DNA of 64,000 nt, taken from positions 1,569,501 through 1,633,500 of the forward strand of contig NZ_CP080545.1 of assembly GCF_019550795.1 (NCBI RefSeq), in the 5' to 3' direction. The DNA is from Paenibacillus sp. sptzw28 (GTDB lineage Bacteria > Bacillota > Bacilli > Paenibacillales > Paenibacillaceae). Below are positions 25,795-35,980 of this stretch, one piece after another. Numbering within the stretch: position 1 is the first letter of the stretch; every line of letters begins with the position of its first letter. Made by a program: the position numbers and the translations under genes. The notes under the pieces were generated by a model. It saw only the letters and a program-made list of their open reading frames with translations, was not told the origin of the DNA and ran no database searches.

Positions 25795-26724
25795 TTATGT
25801 ACCGCCATCGTTTGCACCGCCCGGATCGTAAGATATGCGAAACACGATATCTTGATCGTAGTTGCCGAATCCACTGCCGAACAATGTGATTCCTCCTGCC
25901 GGTTTCCTGGCCTCGCTCACTTCCATGCGCAGCGTCCATTGATTGCGGTCAATTTCGACCATTGAAAGCCCGACATCCGATATTCGTTCTTCATCCATGT
26001 ACGTTCCTTCGGCAGTCACCTTCAATCTCTTTAACAGTCCGTATTGGTTGACGTCCTCATGCCACCACTCCGGAGTGAACCTTCCTCTTGTCAAGCCAAA
26101 ATCGCCTGGACTCGTCCAATTCCCCAGTTCTTTTCCATTTAAAGAAAATGCGATATCAGACAGCCAATTTTCATTGATCCGCGGTGCCTCGGAACTGATT
26201 TCAAAAGAGATTTCTATTTCCCGGATATGCTCGCTTTGCTTTATATAATTAGGAATTTTGTATTCGACAAATCCCTTTGTAAACCAAAGTACATGCGCAT
26301 TCACGCGTTCCGGATCAAGAAAACAACGGGGGTCGTCATATTGGCCGATAAGCTTCTCCCTTGTGGCAATGCCGCATGTCGGAAGCACGCAAAAGTCTGT
26401 ATAGTGGCCAATCGGGACGGACGTTTCATAGACTCGCAGCTCGCTCGCCTCAGCTCCCGCCAAATCAACAACAAGGGAAGGAACAAGAAGGGAACAAAAC
26501 TTATATGTGCCCCCATTTATTCGCTTCATGACACATTGGATCAGACCGGCCTGCTCCAATTTTTTCACATGCATACTCATGATTGCGCTGCTGACACCAC
26601 ACGCTTGGGCAAGGTCTTTCACACTTAATTCTTTGGTACGAATCATTTCGATGACTTGAAGGCGAATTTTGCTGGCAAGTGCCTCGTATATCGGCAAATA
26701 GGACAGGCTCGTATCGATTTGCAC
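25795..26724 (-). CDS. ArsR-type regulator with C-terminal ligand-domain, divergent from GH51 gene
   Basis: Protein of 309 residues. The N-terminal winged helix (about 8-90) reads IYEALASKIRLQVIEMIRTK then LAQACGVSSAIMSMHVKKLE, an ArsR-type helix-turn-helix. No metal-binding Cys pair typical of ArsR sensors is evident. Residues about 95-309 form an unrelated beta-rich domain with HYTDFCVLPTCGIATRE and EWWHEDVNQYGLLKRLKVTA that could bind sugar. The gene points away from the arabinofuranosidase gene with a 173-base gap, the usual arrangement for a local regulator acting on the shared region. Whether it represses or activates is unknown. Confidence 0.85.
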   Translation of the reverse strand: MQIDTSLSYLPIYEALASKIRLQVIEMIRTKELSVKDLAQACGVSSAIMSMHVKKLEQAGLIQCVMKRINGGTYKFCSLLVPSLVVDLAGAEASELRVYETSVPIGHYTDFCVLPTCGIATREKLIGQYDDPRCFLDPERVNAHVLWFTKGFVEYKIPNYIKQSEHIREIEISFEISSEAPRINENWLSDIAFSLNGKELGNWTSPGDFGLTRGRFTPEWWHEDVNQYGLLKRLKVTAEGTYMDEERISDVGLSMVEIDRNQWTLRMEVSEARKPAGGITLFGSGFGNYDQDIVFRISYDPGGANDGGT

Positions 26725-28403
<1,679 letters not shown>

Positions 28404-28428
28404 CAGGAATTCGTTTCCCAAATTGATT

Positions 28429-28463
28429 AGGCTCATGAATTCATTCATGGGCCTTATTTTTTC
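28429..28463 (+). terminator. Rho-independent terminator after the GH51 gene
   Basis: AGGCTCATGAA pairs with TTCATGGGCCT around a short loop, followed by TATTTTTTC. It begins 26 bases after the stop codon. Confidence 0.85.
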
Positions 28464-28529
28464 TCACCAGTACTGGTGTGTGAGATTAAAGTTCGTGGTA
28501 AAATTGTCGAGTGGATAGGGGGCATAAAA

Positions 28530-28823
28530 ATGATTGGGTTAAATAGAGGATTTATAAAGATTCAGGCTCTTATTATTACACTTTTAGTGTTTGGATTAAT
28601 TGTTTATTTGTCGAACACCGAGCACACTGGACAAATGGTTACCATGGAAAAGGTAAGCGAAACTAATATTATTGTTGCGGATTATAGCGGTAAAAGCGTG
28701 ATAGTAACATTACCAACTGGCTTTAGTGGCACGATATATGAAGGTCAAGAGTATTTCATTGAGTATACAACCAAAAGATGGCAGCAACCAAAACTAATGA
28801 GCATTAAACCAATAACTTCCTGA
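28530..28823 (+). CDS. Small membrane-anchored protein of unknown function
   Basis: Protein of 97 residues. One hydrophobic segment (about 11-29, ALIITLLVFGLIVYL) is followed by a small beta-rich domain with MEKVSETNIIVADYSGKSV and GTIYEGQEYFIEYTTK. ATG at 28530 is preceded by TAGGGGGC; the open frame reaches back to 28476 without a better start. It resembles hypothetical proteins of other Bacilli by its overall pattern, but I know no function. Orientation predicts one N-terminal anchor with the domain outside. Confidence 0.65.
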   Translation: MIGLNRGFIKIQALIITLLVFGLIVYLSNTEHTGQMVTMEKVSETNIIVADYSGKSVIVTLPTGFSGTIYEGQEYFIEYTTKRWQQPKLMSIKPITS

Positions 28824-28905
28824 ATCATGCGTATGCCCATCAACAAAATGACGGGTTTTGTTCAGCTAACCGGCGTGCAGCGCAGGTTAATGAACATCGG
28901 CTTTC

Positions 28906-29094
28906 TTTGTCTATGCCTATGAACTGGGCCTCATCCGATCCGAGAAAGGCATTGCGAGGGGACAAATGGTTAACGGAGTAGAGCTTGAACCGATAGCGAC
29001 AGTAACCAGAGAAAAAGCAGCTAAAGTCCTGTACTTCATGTGGGCTCTCCAGCAGGCTGTAAATGTTGAAAACGATGTCTCTACTCTACAATAG
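28906..29094 (+). pseudogene. Possible S-layer homology (SLH) domain remnant
   Basis: The frame without a clear start reads FVYAYELGLIRSEKGIARGQ, then ELEPIATVTREKAAKVLYFM, and stops at 29094. The end resembles an SLH repeat (ATVTREEAA...VL). No rest of a surface protein precedes it. The stop is followed by a good terminator, so it may be the last part of a lost cell-wall-anchored gene. Confidence 0.4.
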
Positions 29095-29105
29095 GTGCGT
29101 TTAAG

Positions 29106-29141
29106 CGTGATTAAGCAGGGTCTTAATCACGTATTTTTTTT
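29106..29141 (+). terminator. Rho-independent terminator
   Basis: CGTGATTAAG pairs perfectly with CTTAATCACG around CAGGGT, followed by TATTTTTTTT. It starts 11 bases after the SLH-like remnant. Confidence 0.9.
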
Positions 29142-29480
29142 CGGGAAGACGTGCAATTAAAAAAACCGTCAGGGCTCTTCCTTGACGGTTCTTCTTGCAG
29201 TATAAGAAAGATTTTATCCGCTGTATCTCTCTTATCTTACAGAAAATCGAAGTGTGTAATTGCAGCCATCATTGCAACAATCATGCTCTTATCCGCATGC
29301 GGTTATGCCGACGATATCACGGTAACCGAGCGATAACGCAAGGCAGCAAGAAGTACAGGCGGCCGGCCCCGGTCTCGAGACCGAGGGCCGGCCTTATTTT
29401 TTGCCTAATAATAGTTTCCTTAATTAATTTGCGTTATAATTAATGACGGTATATTCTCATTTAGAAGATAGGAGTGCGGC
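29142..29480. other. Intergenic region with hairpins and a lipoprotein-like stub
   Basis: A hairpin at about 29160-29191 (AACCGTCA with TTGACGGTT) is followed by a frame to 29336 whose end reads KCVIAAIIATIMLLSACGYA, like a lipoprotein signal with lipobox. It stops 12 codons later and no mature protein follows, so it is probably debris. The terminator at 29363-29402 comes next. The 3' end carries the ribosome site AGATAGGAG of the double GH43 gene. Confidence 0.4.
29363..29402 (+). terminator. Strong GC-rich terminator hairpin
   Basis: GGCCGGCCC and GGGCCGGCC flank an inner self-complementary CGGTCTCGAGACCG, followed by TTATTTTTTG. It isolates the GH43 gene downstream from upstream transcription. 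Confidence 0.85.
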
Positions 29481-31295
29481 ATGCTGACCAAAGAACAAAT
29501 TCAAATCAGGGATCCGTTCGTACTGGCTGACAAAGATGACAAGAAATATTACCTCTACGGAACGACGGATAAAAATGTATGGGAAGGAAAAGCGAACGGC
29601 TTTGATGTGTATGTGAGCGACAACCTTGATCAATGGGAAGGACCGTTCCCCGCTTTTCGGCCGCAAGAAGGCTTCTGGGCGGACCGGCATTACTGGGCGC
29701 CGGAAGTGTACGTATATGACGGCAAGTATTATATGTTCGCGAGCTTTAAGGCGGCGAGCAAACGCAGGGGCACGCAAATTCTCGTGTCGGATAATCCAGC
29801 CGGACCCTTCCAGCCTCATTCGGTGGGACCCGTTACACCCGTTGATTGGGAATGTCTGGACGGCACACTGTATATCGACGAGGCGGGCGATCCTTGGATG
29901 GTATTTTGCCACGAATGGGTGCAGGTGCAGGACGGTGAAATGTGTGCTATCCCACTTACCAAAGACTTGAAATCGGCTGCCGGAGAGCCTGTGCTGTTAT
30001 TCCATGCTTCCGATGCGCAGTGGGCAGTAGGAAGCGGCGGCGCTTCAAACGGGAAAAAGAATTTCGTAACGGAAGGGCCTTTCCTGCACCGGGCGGCAAA
30101 CGGAGATCTACTGATGCTGTGGTCAAGCCACGGAACGAACGGTTATGCGATCGGTATCGCCCGTTCGGAATCAGGTGACATTAAGGGGCCGTGGGCGCAG
30201 GACAGCGAGCCGTTATTCGGACAAGACGGCGGTCACGGCATGCTGTTTACCACGTTCGAGGGGGAATTGATGCTTGCTATTCACAGGCCCAATAATACCC
30301 CGAATGAAAGGCCGCTATTTTTGCCGGTCACCGAGGAGAATGGCTGCTTAAGCATTAAGCGGCAATTCCGCAACCCGATCATCGAGCAGCGTGCGGACCC
30401 GTGGATTTATAAGCATACGGACGGCTATTATTATTTTACCGCTTCCGTTCCCGCATACGACTGCATCGAGCTCAGAAGGGCAAGAACGATTCAGGAGCTC
30501 GGGACCGCCGAACCGGTCGTCGTATGGAGGAAACATGAGAAGGGCAGAATGAGCGGGCATATTTGGGCGCCTGAAATCCATTATATCGATGGTAAATGGT
30601 ATATTTATTTTGCCGCCGGAGGCTCGGATGAGTGCGAGACGGCCTGGGAGATCCGTATGTACGTCCTGGAAAATGATGCGGAGAGCCCGCTGGAGCAGAC
30701 ATGGGCGGAGAAGGGCCAGATTCGGACCGATTGGGAATCCTTCTCCTTGGATGCCACAACCTTCGAGCATCGCAGCGTAAGATATCTGGTTTGGGCGCAA
30801 TACGACCTGGAAACGCCAGCAAGCTCCAATTTGTATATCGCCGAAATGTCCAATCCATGGACAATTAAGGGCAAGCAGGTCTTGCTTACGAAACCGGAAT
30901 ATGAATGGGAAACCATAGGCTTCCTCGTGAACGAAGGGCCAGCGGTACTTAAGAGGAACGGGAAAATATTCATCAGTTATTCGGCAAGCGCTACGGACAG
31001 CAATTACTGCATGGGACTGCTGACGGCTTCGGACACCAGCGATTTGCTGGATCCGAATTCATGGACCAAATCGCCGGAGCCCGTATTCCGGACGAGCGAA
31101 GAAACCGGTCAATACGGTCCGGGCCACAACAGCTTCACCGTTTCGGAGGATGGATCGGCAGACATACTGGTGTATCATTCGCGAAGCTACAAGCAAATCG
31201 TGGGCGAACCGCTGTATGACCCCAATCGTCATACACGCGCGCAGCAATTGAATTGGAATGAGGCTGGAACTCCGAACTTCGGCATACCTGAATGA
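29481..31295 (+). CDS. Two-module intracellular GH43 arabinan/arabinoxylan hydrolase
   Basis: Protein of 604 residues with two complete GH43-like five-bladed propellers and no signal peptide. Module 1 (about 1-290) starts IQIRDPFVLAD with the base Asp11; DWECLDGTLYIDEAGDPWM is a central blade and NFVTEGPFLHR may hold the acid Glu. Module 2 (about 295-600) starts QRADPWIYKHTDGYYYFTAS (Asp near 306), has HIWAPEIHYIDGKWYIYFAA, LDATTFEH and FLVNEGPAVL with a candidate acid Glu. Such pairs cut arabinose from arabinan or arabinoxylan pieces after import. It complements the GH51 enzyme. TAGGAG lies upstream. Both modules look catalytically complete, which is less common than one active plus one binding module. 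Confidence 0.88.
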   Translation: MLTKEQIQIRDPFVLADKDDKKYYLYGTTDKNVWEGKANGFDVYVSDNLDQWEGPFPAFRPQEGFWADRHYWAPEVYVYDGKYYMFASFKAASKRRGTQILVSDNPAGPFQPHSVGPVTPVDWECLDGTLYIDEAGDPWMVFCHEWVQVQDGEMCAIPLTKDLKSAAGEPVLLFHASDAQWAVGSGGASNGKKNFVTEGPFLHRAANGDLLMLWSSHGTNGYAIGIARSESGDIKGPWAQDSEPLFGQDGGHGMLFTTFEGELMLAIHRPNNTPNERPLFLPVTEENGCLSIKRQFRNPIIEQRADPWIYKHTDGYYYFTASVPAYDCIELRRARTIQELGTAEPVVVWRKHEKGRMSGHIWAPEIHYIDGKWYIYFAAGGSDECETAWEIRMYVLENDAESPLEQTWAEKGQIRTDWESFSLDATTFEHRSVRYLVWAQYDLETPASSNLYIAEMSNPWTIKGKQVLLTKPEYEWETIGFLVNEGPAVLKRNGKIFISYSASATDSNYCMGLLTASDTSDLLDPNSWTKSPEPVFRTSEETGQYGPGHNSFTVSEDGSADILVYHSRSYKQIVGEPLYDPNRHTRAQQLNWNEAGTPNFGIPE

Positions 31296-31303
31296 ACGAC
31301 CAA

Positions 31304-31334
31304 GACGCCACGCATCAAGCGGAGGCGTTTTTTG
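31304..31334. terminator. Terminator between convergent GH43 and germination genes
   Basis: ACGCC pairs with GGCGT around a 14-base loop, followed by TTTTTTG on the plus strand. The stem is short. It serves at least the GH43 transcript. Confidence 0.5.
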
Positions 31335-31336
31335 TA

Positions 31337-32452
31337 TTAACCATTATTATCGGATTTGTATAGACCGAAACGTTTACGTATAAGATGGACCACGATAAGC
31401 AAGACGGGAATTAAAATACCGGTTAGAGGTATGAGCACACCCATGATCACTTTTTCCCCTTTCAGTGAAAACTCGCTCCAGTTTCCCGCTGTCATCATGG
31501 AGGTGAAAAGAACGGTTATTCCTATTGGCAGCACCAACTTTTGCGGCTTCTCCACATGGAATAAATCCGCTGCGATAATTACTGCCGCATAACACTCAAT
31601 CGCGCATTTGAAAAAAGCATTAATAATTAATGTGAGAATGACAATGGCATCCAAACGCGTTAGAAAATCCGCGATGTTCACTTTACTGATTGTTAAAAAT
31701 AACGGAAAGGTGGATCGGCTATAAATATTGACCCCAAGAACAGAGATCTCGACTGCATGCGTGAAGCTTAATAGGAGCCCGCTGACGATCAGGGCGATGA
31801 ATCCCGTCCTCCTTCCCGACTGGATTTTATTCAGATACGGAAGAATGGTCGCAAAACAAATCATCTCGGCGAAGGGAAACATAAGTATATTGCGAAATGC
31901 TGATTCTACAATAGGCTTCCACCCCTCACCAAACAAAGGAAACAGATTATGAAAATCCATAATACCGGAAAATAATACAAAAAGATTGCCTAACACGCCT
32001 AAAATTATGATGATGAGCAGGTAGATTTCTGCCGTTCTTGCCAATACTTCGATTCCTAAATACAGAACATAAAGAACCGCCATCATCAAAAACGCATTGA
32101 TCACAAATGGCGGCGTCTCGTCTAATGCAGTCGTTACCAGCAGCTCACCGGTTTCCCGCAAAACTCTTGCGTCATTATGGATGAAGAATCCAAGGTAAAA
32201 GAGACTTACCGGCCAACCGATATAGTTTCCGAGAATTTTGCGGATATAGCCGCTTAGAGACAGACCGGGGTACTGACGATATAGATAATCATAAAGAAGA
32301 AATAAAAGGAGGCCTCCAACTAAAGCCAATAAGATGGATAACCAAACACTCTGTTCCGAGACAAATCCTATGGGTAAAACAAGGGCGGTTCCGAAATTAA
32401 ACAAAATAATCAAGGCAAACAGTTGCCTTACGTTAATTCTCGCGTTTTCCAT
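31337..32452 (-). CDS. GerAB-type spore germination permease
   Basis: Membrane protein of 371 residues with about ten hydrophobic segments, of the GerAB/ArcD/ProY branch of amino-acid permeases (QLFALIILFNFGTALVLPIG start; ALDETPPFVINAFLMMAVLY). In the germinant receptor it forms the inner-membrane subunit that binds the small-molecule germinant. It is the last gene of a three-gene minus-strand operon, 28 bases after gerAC. GGGGGGCG lies before its ATG. The germinant cannot be predicted. Confidence 0.92.
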   Translation of the reverse strand: MENARINVRQLFALIILFNFGTALVLPIGFVSEQSVWLSILLALVGGLLLFLLYDYLYRQYPGLSLSGYIRKILGNYIGWPVSLFYLGFFIHNDARVLRETGELLVTTALDETPPFVINAFLMMAVLYVLYLGIEVLARTAEIYLLIIIILGVLGNLFVLFSGIMDFHNLFPLFGEGWKPIVESAFRNILMFPFAEMICFATILPYLNKIQSGRRTGFIALIVSGLLLSFTHAVEISVLGVNIYSRSTFPLFLTISKVNIADFLTRLDAIVILTLIINAFFKCAIECYAAVIIAADLFHVEKPQKLVLPIGITVLFTSMMTAGNWSEFSLKGEKVIMGVLIPLTGILIPVLLIVVHLIRKRFGLYKSDNNG

Positions 32453-32480
32453 TTCATACCGCCCCCCTTTTTTCCTTTTA

Positions 32481-33695
32481 TCATTCTATTTCAGTCACAT
32501 ATGGTTTTACTCGCATGCCTGAACGCCGGATGAAAGCATCCACCGTCACGTCAACCTTACTATCGGCAAATATCTTACCCCACTCTTTCTTCATTTTCTT
32601 CCACGCTTTCGGGTTTGACCGGTTGAGGGTTACCCCAAAACCAAAGATATCGCTTTCCTCACTCTGCGCGATCTTTACAGCCTTCATGACTTCCTTTTTT
32701 GTCTCCAAAGCCCATTGTTTTTCCAGTTTCGTGATTTCCTCCGCCTTGCTCAAGTCCAATGGGCATCTTACTTCGCTCACATTTCCCTCTTCGCGTATGT
32801 AGATATGGAAAACGGGCTTTCGTGTTTGAACTTTCGCTTTAACCTTCGTTTGGGAACGGGTAATCTCAATGCCTAAGGCATCTTTTTGATCTTTACAATC
32901 AAGATTAACTACGGTGCCCTTCATTTCATTTCGAATCCATAAGACTCCGCGTCCCTCATTGCCATTCAACCACCGTTTCAGCTTTCCGTTCTTGAAAAGG
33001 GCGATTCCCGCGATATCAACCCGGGTTGTCGGATTAGTCTGCCGCAAGTTCGAATTCTTATTTCCAACTTCCGGGTCTCCTACGATTTTAACCCCGCTGA
33101 TGATCGGCTCTCCTTCGCCTTGTAGCGGCTTTATCACATCATCAAGTTCCACTCTTATGTTCTCCGACCAAATTCTTGACGTCGTTTTCAGTTTACCCGC
33201 TATATCATTTGCCGGAATTTTCTCGAGCGGCGCAAGAATCCTGACAATCGGCTCGGCCTCGCTTCCTTTGGCAATGAGCAGCATCGTAGTAAGACGTATT
33301 TCGTGGGATCTTTCAGAAAAATCGAATAAATCGTTAACTCCTTGTTTCGCAAATGATTCTCCTATGACCAGCAGCTGCAAATGCGCAAAGAAAAGCTGCC
33401 GCGGTACTTTTTGCGAAGCTTTGCGGATTGCTTCGAACAAGTTCTTTCCTGTTCCCGTATAGACAGTTACCGGTGTAGCCATTTGCGATCCCCCTCCTGC
33501 TACGACGCCTGTTGCTACGGTACCTGGGTTGACAATTTGAAAAGACACTTTAAAATTATCCGTTTTGGGAGCTTTATCCACCCCCATTGCCGCAACAATG
33601 GCCAGATCCTTCAACTCTCTTCTGTTCCAGCAGCTTGTGAGCAGAGGTACAATAAATATCAACAAAACGATTGTAATGATCCATTTAGCTTTCAT
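32481..33695 (-). CDS. GerAC-type (Ger(x)C) germination lipoprotein
   Basis: Lipoprotein of 404 residues. The signal (KWIITIVLLIFIVPLLTSC, acylated Cys near residue 22) is followed by WNRRELKDLAIVAAMGVDKA, the start of all Ger(x)C proteins. The C-terminal domain holds the family pattern near KAVKIAQSEESDIFGFG. It is anchored on the outer face of the spore inner membrane and completes the receptor. Its start overlaps the end of gerAA by 11 bases. Confidence 0.93.
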   Translation of the reverse strand: MKAKWIITIVLLIFIVPLLTSCWNRRELKDLAIVAAMGVDKAPKTDNFKVSFQIVNPGTVATGVVAGGGSQMATPVTVYTGTGKNLFEAIRKASQKVPRQLFFAHLQLLVIGESFAKQGVNDLFDFSERSHEIRLTTMLLIAKGSEAEPIVRILAPLEKIPANDIAGKLKTTSRIWSENIRVELDDVIKPLQGEGEPIISGVKIVGDPEVGNKNSNLRQTNPTTRVDIAGIALFKNGKLKRWLNGNEGRGVLWIRNEMKGTVVNLDCKDQKDALGIEITRSQTKVKAKVQTRKPVFHIYIREEGNVSEVRCPLDLSKAEEITKLEKQWALETKKEVMKAVKIAQSEESDIFGFGVTLNRSNPKAWKKMKKEWGKIFADSKVDVTVDAFIRRSGMRVKPYVTEIE

Positions 33696-35298
33696 CCTTA
33701 TTCCCCTCGGCCTTGTTCTGTTCAGGCGGCATAGGCTTCAAATCCGGTTTCATCCGAGTCATGTTCTTTTGGCTGATCAAGCGGGGACGAGTAAGGAATG
33801 TCCACAAGGGCAACCGGAGCACTGCATCCTTTTGATCTGCCGGAATAAACGGGGCGAGCGGAGCCATATAAGGTATTCCAAAAGAACGCAAGCTGCATAA
33901 ATGGGCTGTAATAACGATCATGATGATCGCGATTCCGTAAAAACCAAAGCTCGCAGCAAAAAACATGAGCAGAAATCGGAGCAGACGCACTGAAATCGCC
34001 ATATTGAAAGCTGGGGTGACAAAACTGGCAATCCCCGTAATAGCAACCACAATCACCATCGCTGAAGAGATGATCCCAGCTTGTACCGCTGCTTGTCCCA
34101 ATACAAGCGCTCCAACGATCGATACCGCTTGACCGATTGCCCGCGGCATGCGAACACCGGCCTCGCGCAAAATCTCAAAGCTGGTCTCCATCAGGAAGGC
34201 CTCGACAAAAGCGGGGAAAGGAACACCTTCCCTCTGTGCCGCCAAACTGATCAAGAGGGGAGTCGGAATCATTTCCTGATGGAATGTAATGGCGGCGATG
34301 TAGATGGAAGGTCCCAATAATGAAATAAAAAGCGATACATACCTTAACAAGCGAATCGTTATTCCAATATCAAAACGTTGGTAGTAGTCTTCAACGGACT
34401 GAAAGAACATAAAAAAAGTCACGGGTAAAATAAGGGCAAATGGTGTTCCGTCCACCAAAACAGCTATACGGCCTTCCAATAAGTTCGCGACTACAGCATC
34501 CGGCCGCTCGGTATTGAACACTGTAGGAAATGGGCTATACGGGTGATCCTGAATCAGCTCTTCGATATTACCGGACTCTAAAATGCCGTCAATTTTGATG
34601 TCATTTAGCCTTTTCTTTACCTCCTGCACAACTTGATCGTTTGCGATTCCTTTCATATACATGATCGCTATCGCTGTACGTGTGACCTTGCCGATTATCA
34701 TTGGCTCAAGCCATAGGTCGGGACTCTTGATTCGATGGCGGATAAGGGACACATTCGTCGCAATTGACTCGATAAAACCGTCTTTAGGACCCCGAATGAC
34801 AACCTGGGAGGACGGTTCGGTAACTGATCTCGCCCCTCCTCCGCCTCTCGTATCGCCGCTGATTGCTTCCGCTGAACCATCAATCAAGATGACGGTTTCC
34901 CCTGACAGAAAGGCAAACATTAAGCCATTCCAATCCTTGATGACTTGAACCTCTCCTATAGTCAAAGCATTATTTATAATAAATTCCAGGATATTCTTAT
35001 CCGATGCCATGTTTTTCAAGGTCTCATGCGCGGTCTCAGTCATCAAGGAGCGCATGACAAAATCATCGATTAATTTCTTGTCCGACAAATTGTCGATAAA
35101 AACTACGGCTGCTTGAAACTTGCTTGCAATCTCAAATTCCCTAATCTTGACATCGGGACTGTGTCCAAGTTTCTGCCTGATTTGTTCAAGGTTCTCTTTT
35201 AAATCCGATGACAGGGGCCGTGTATCCGTATTACCGGTCATTTTGTCAATTCTGTTTCCTGCTGCCTCGCTCTTAAAAAATCGACTCCGATTAAACAT
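33685..35298 (-). CDS. GerAA-type germination receptor subunit
   Basis: Protein of 537 residues. A soluble N-terminal half is followed by about five membrane segments in the C-terminal half. Family marks are VFNTERPDAVVANLLEGRIA, VLVDGTPFALILPVTFFMFF and EILREAGVRMPRAIGQAVSI. It is the first gene of the operon (A-C-B order), with AAAAGGAGGGGC upstream of ATG at 35298. GerAA proteins multimerise in the spore inner membrane and release ions upon germinant sensing. Transcription is expected in the forespore. Confidence 0.95.
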   Translation of the reverse strand: MFNRSRFFKSEAAGNRIDKMTGNTDTRPLSSDLKENLEQIRQKLGHSPDVKIREFEIASKFQAAVVFIDNLSDKKLIDDFVMRSLMTETAHETLKNMASDKNILEFIINNALTIGEVQVIKDWNGLMFAFLSGETVILIDGSAEAISGDTRGGGGARSVTEPSSQVVIRGPKDGFIESIATNVSLIRHRIKSPDLWLEPMIIGKVTRTAIAIMYMKGIANDQVVQEVKKRLNDIKIDGILESGNIEELIQDHPYSPFPTVFNTERPDAVVANLLEGRIAVLVDGTPFALILPVTFFMFFQSVEDYYQRFDIGITIRLLRYVSLFISLLGPSIYIAAITFHQEMIPTPLLISLAAQREGVPFPAFVEAFLMETSFEILREAGVRMPRAIGQAVSIVGALVLGQAAVQAGIISSAMVIVVAITGIASFVTPAFNMAISVRLLRFLLMFFAASFGFYGIAIIMIVITAHLCSLRSFGIPYMAPLAPFIPADQKDAVLRLPLWTFLTRPRLISQKNMTRMKPDLKPMPPEQNKAEGNKDES

Positions 35299-35437
35299 GA
35301 TAGCCCCTCCTTTTTAATTCCATTTATTCACATTTGAATTGTTTTTATATTGCACTGTCAGGATATATTTTATACTTTGATTGTAAATAATAACTGCATT
35401 ATGCGTAATTGGATTTATTAACAGGAGGTGTTACTGT

Positions 35438-35653
35438 ATGAAAGTATTAGGTATCTTTTTATCGGTTTATTTATTAAATTTGGGCTTTGTTTACATAGTT
35501 GATATGATGGCAGGACTGAAATTTTCCAGGTCATTAAAAAATATGGCTGAACCATTCTTATCCATGACATTTCCGGAATACGTAATCGTGATCATCTTAT
35601 TGTCCATGATGTTCGTTCCATACATTGTTTCCTATTTCAAGCAAAGGAAATAA
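35438..35653 (+). CDS. Small two-helix membrane protein, divergent from the ger operon
   Basis: Protein of 71 residues with a good ribosome site (ACAGGAGGTG, seven bases before ATG). Two hydrophobic stretches (about 4-24 and 46-66) suggest a small integral membrane protein ending in a basic tail (SYFKQRK). It lies 139 bases from the divergent gerAA start. I recognise no family. A role in germination or sporulation is only suggested by position. Confidence 0.7.
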   Translation: MKVLGIFLSVYLLNLGFVYIVDMMAGLKFSRSLKNMAEPFLSMTFPEYVIVIILLSMMFVPYIVSYFKQRK

Positions 35654-35980
35654 ATACATTCAACTTCAATTTTTCTCCATCACAGCTTGATGTGCTCACT
35701 AGACAAACTGTCTTTGTCCAACGAAAAAGCAAATGTCCCGCTCATGCAGCTTTCCACGAAGAACTGCGAATAATTAACGCTGGTGAAAAACCTACGGGTC
35801 TTTTACCGGCGTTTTTCGAGGCTGTCACTAACACACGAGGTCATAGCGTTTTCAATTTATAAATAGAAAATCATGGTTTTTGTTTTTCGTTGCCCAATAC
35901 AAAGGGCTTCTTTATACTTACTTTAATAGAACAATTCTGGTTCTGATCGTTTTGCAGCTTTTCCCGGAGGTGTATCTCAT
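35654..35980. other. Intergenic region before the second sugar-importer system
   Basis: It holds the terminator at 35776-35816 and then an AT-rich promoter region for the regulator gene at 35981 (CTTTAATAGAACAAT near 35922). No gene is visible. The motif shared by the 43601, 46127, 47791 and 60217 sites is not found here. Confidence 0.45.
35776..35816 (+). terminator. Rho-independent terminator after the small membrane protein
   Basis: CGCTGGTGAAAA pairs (with wobble pairs) with CTTTTACCGGCG around CCTACGGGT-like loop sequence, followed by TTTTT. Confidence 0.75.
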
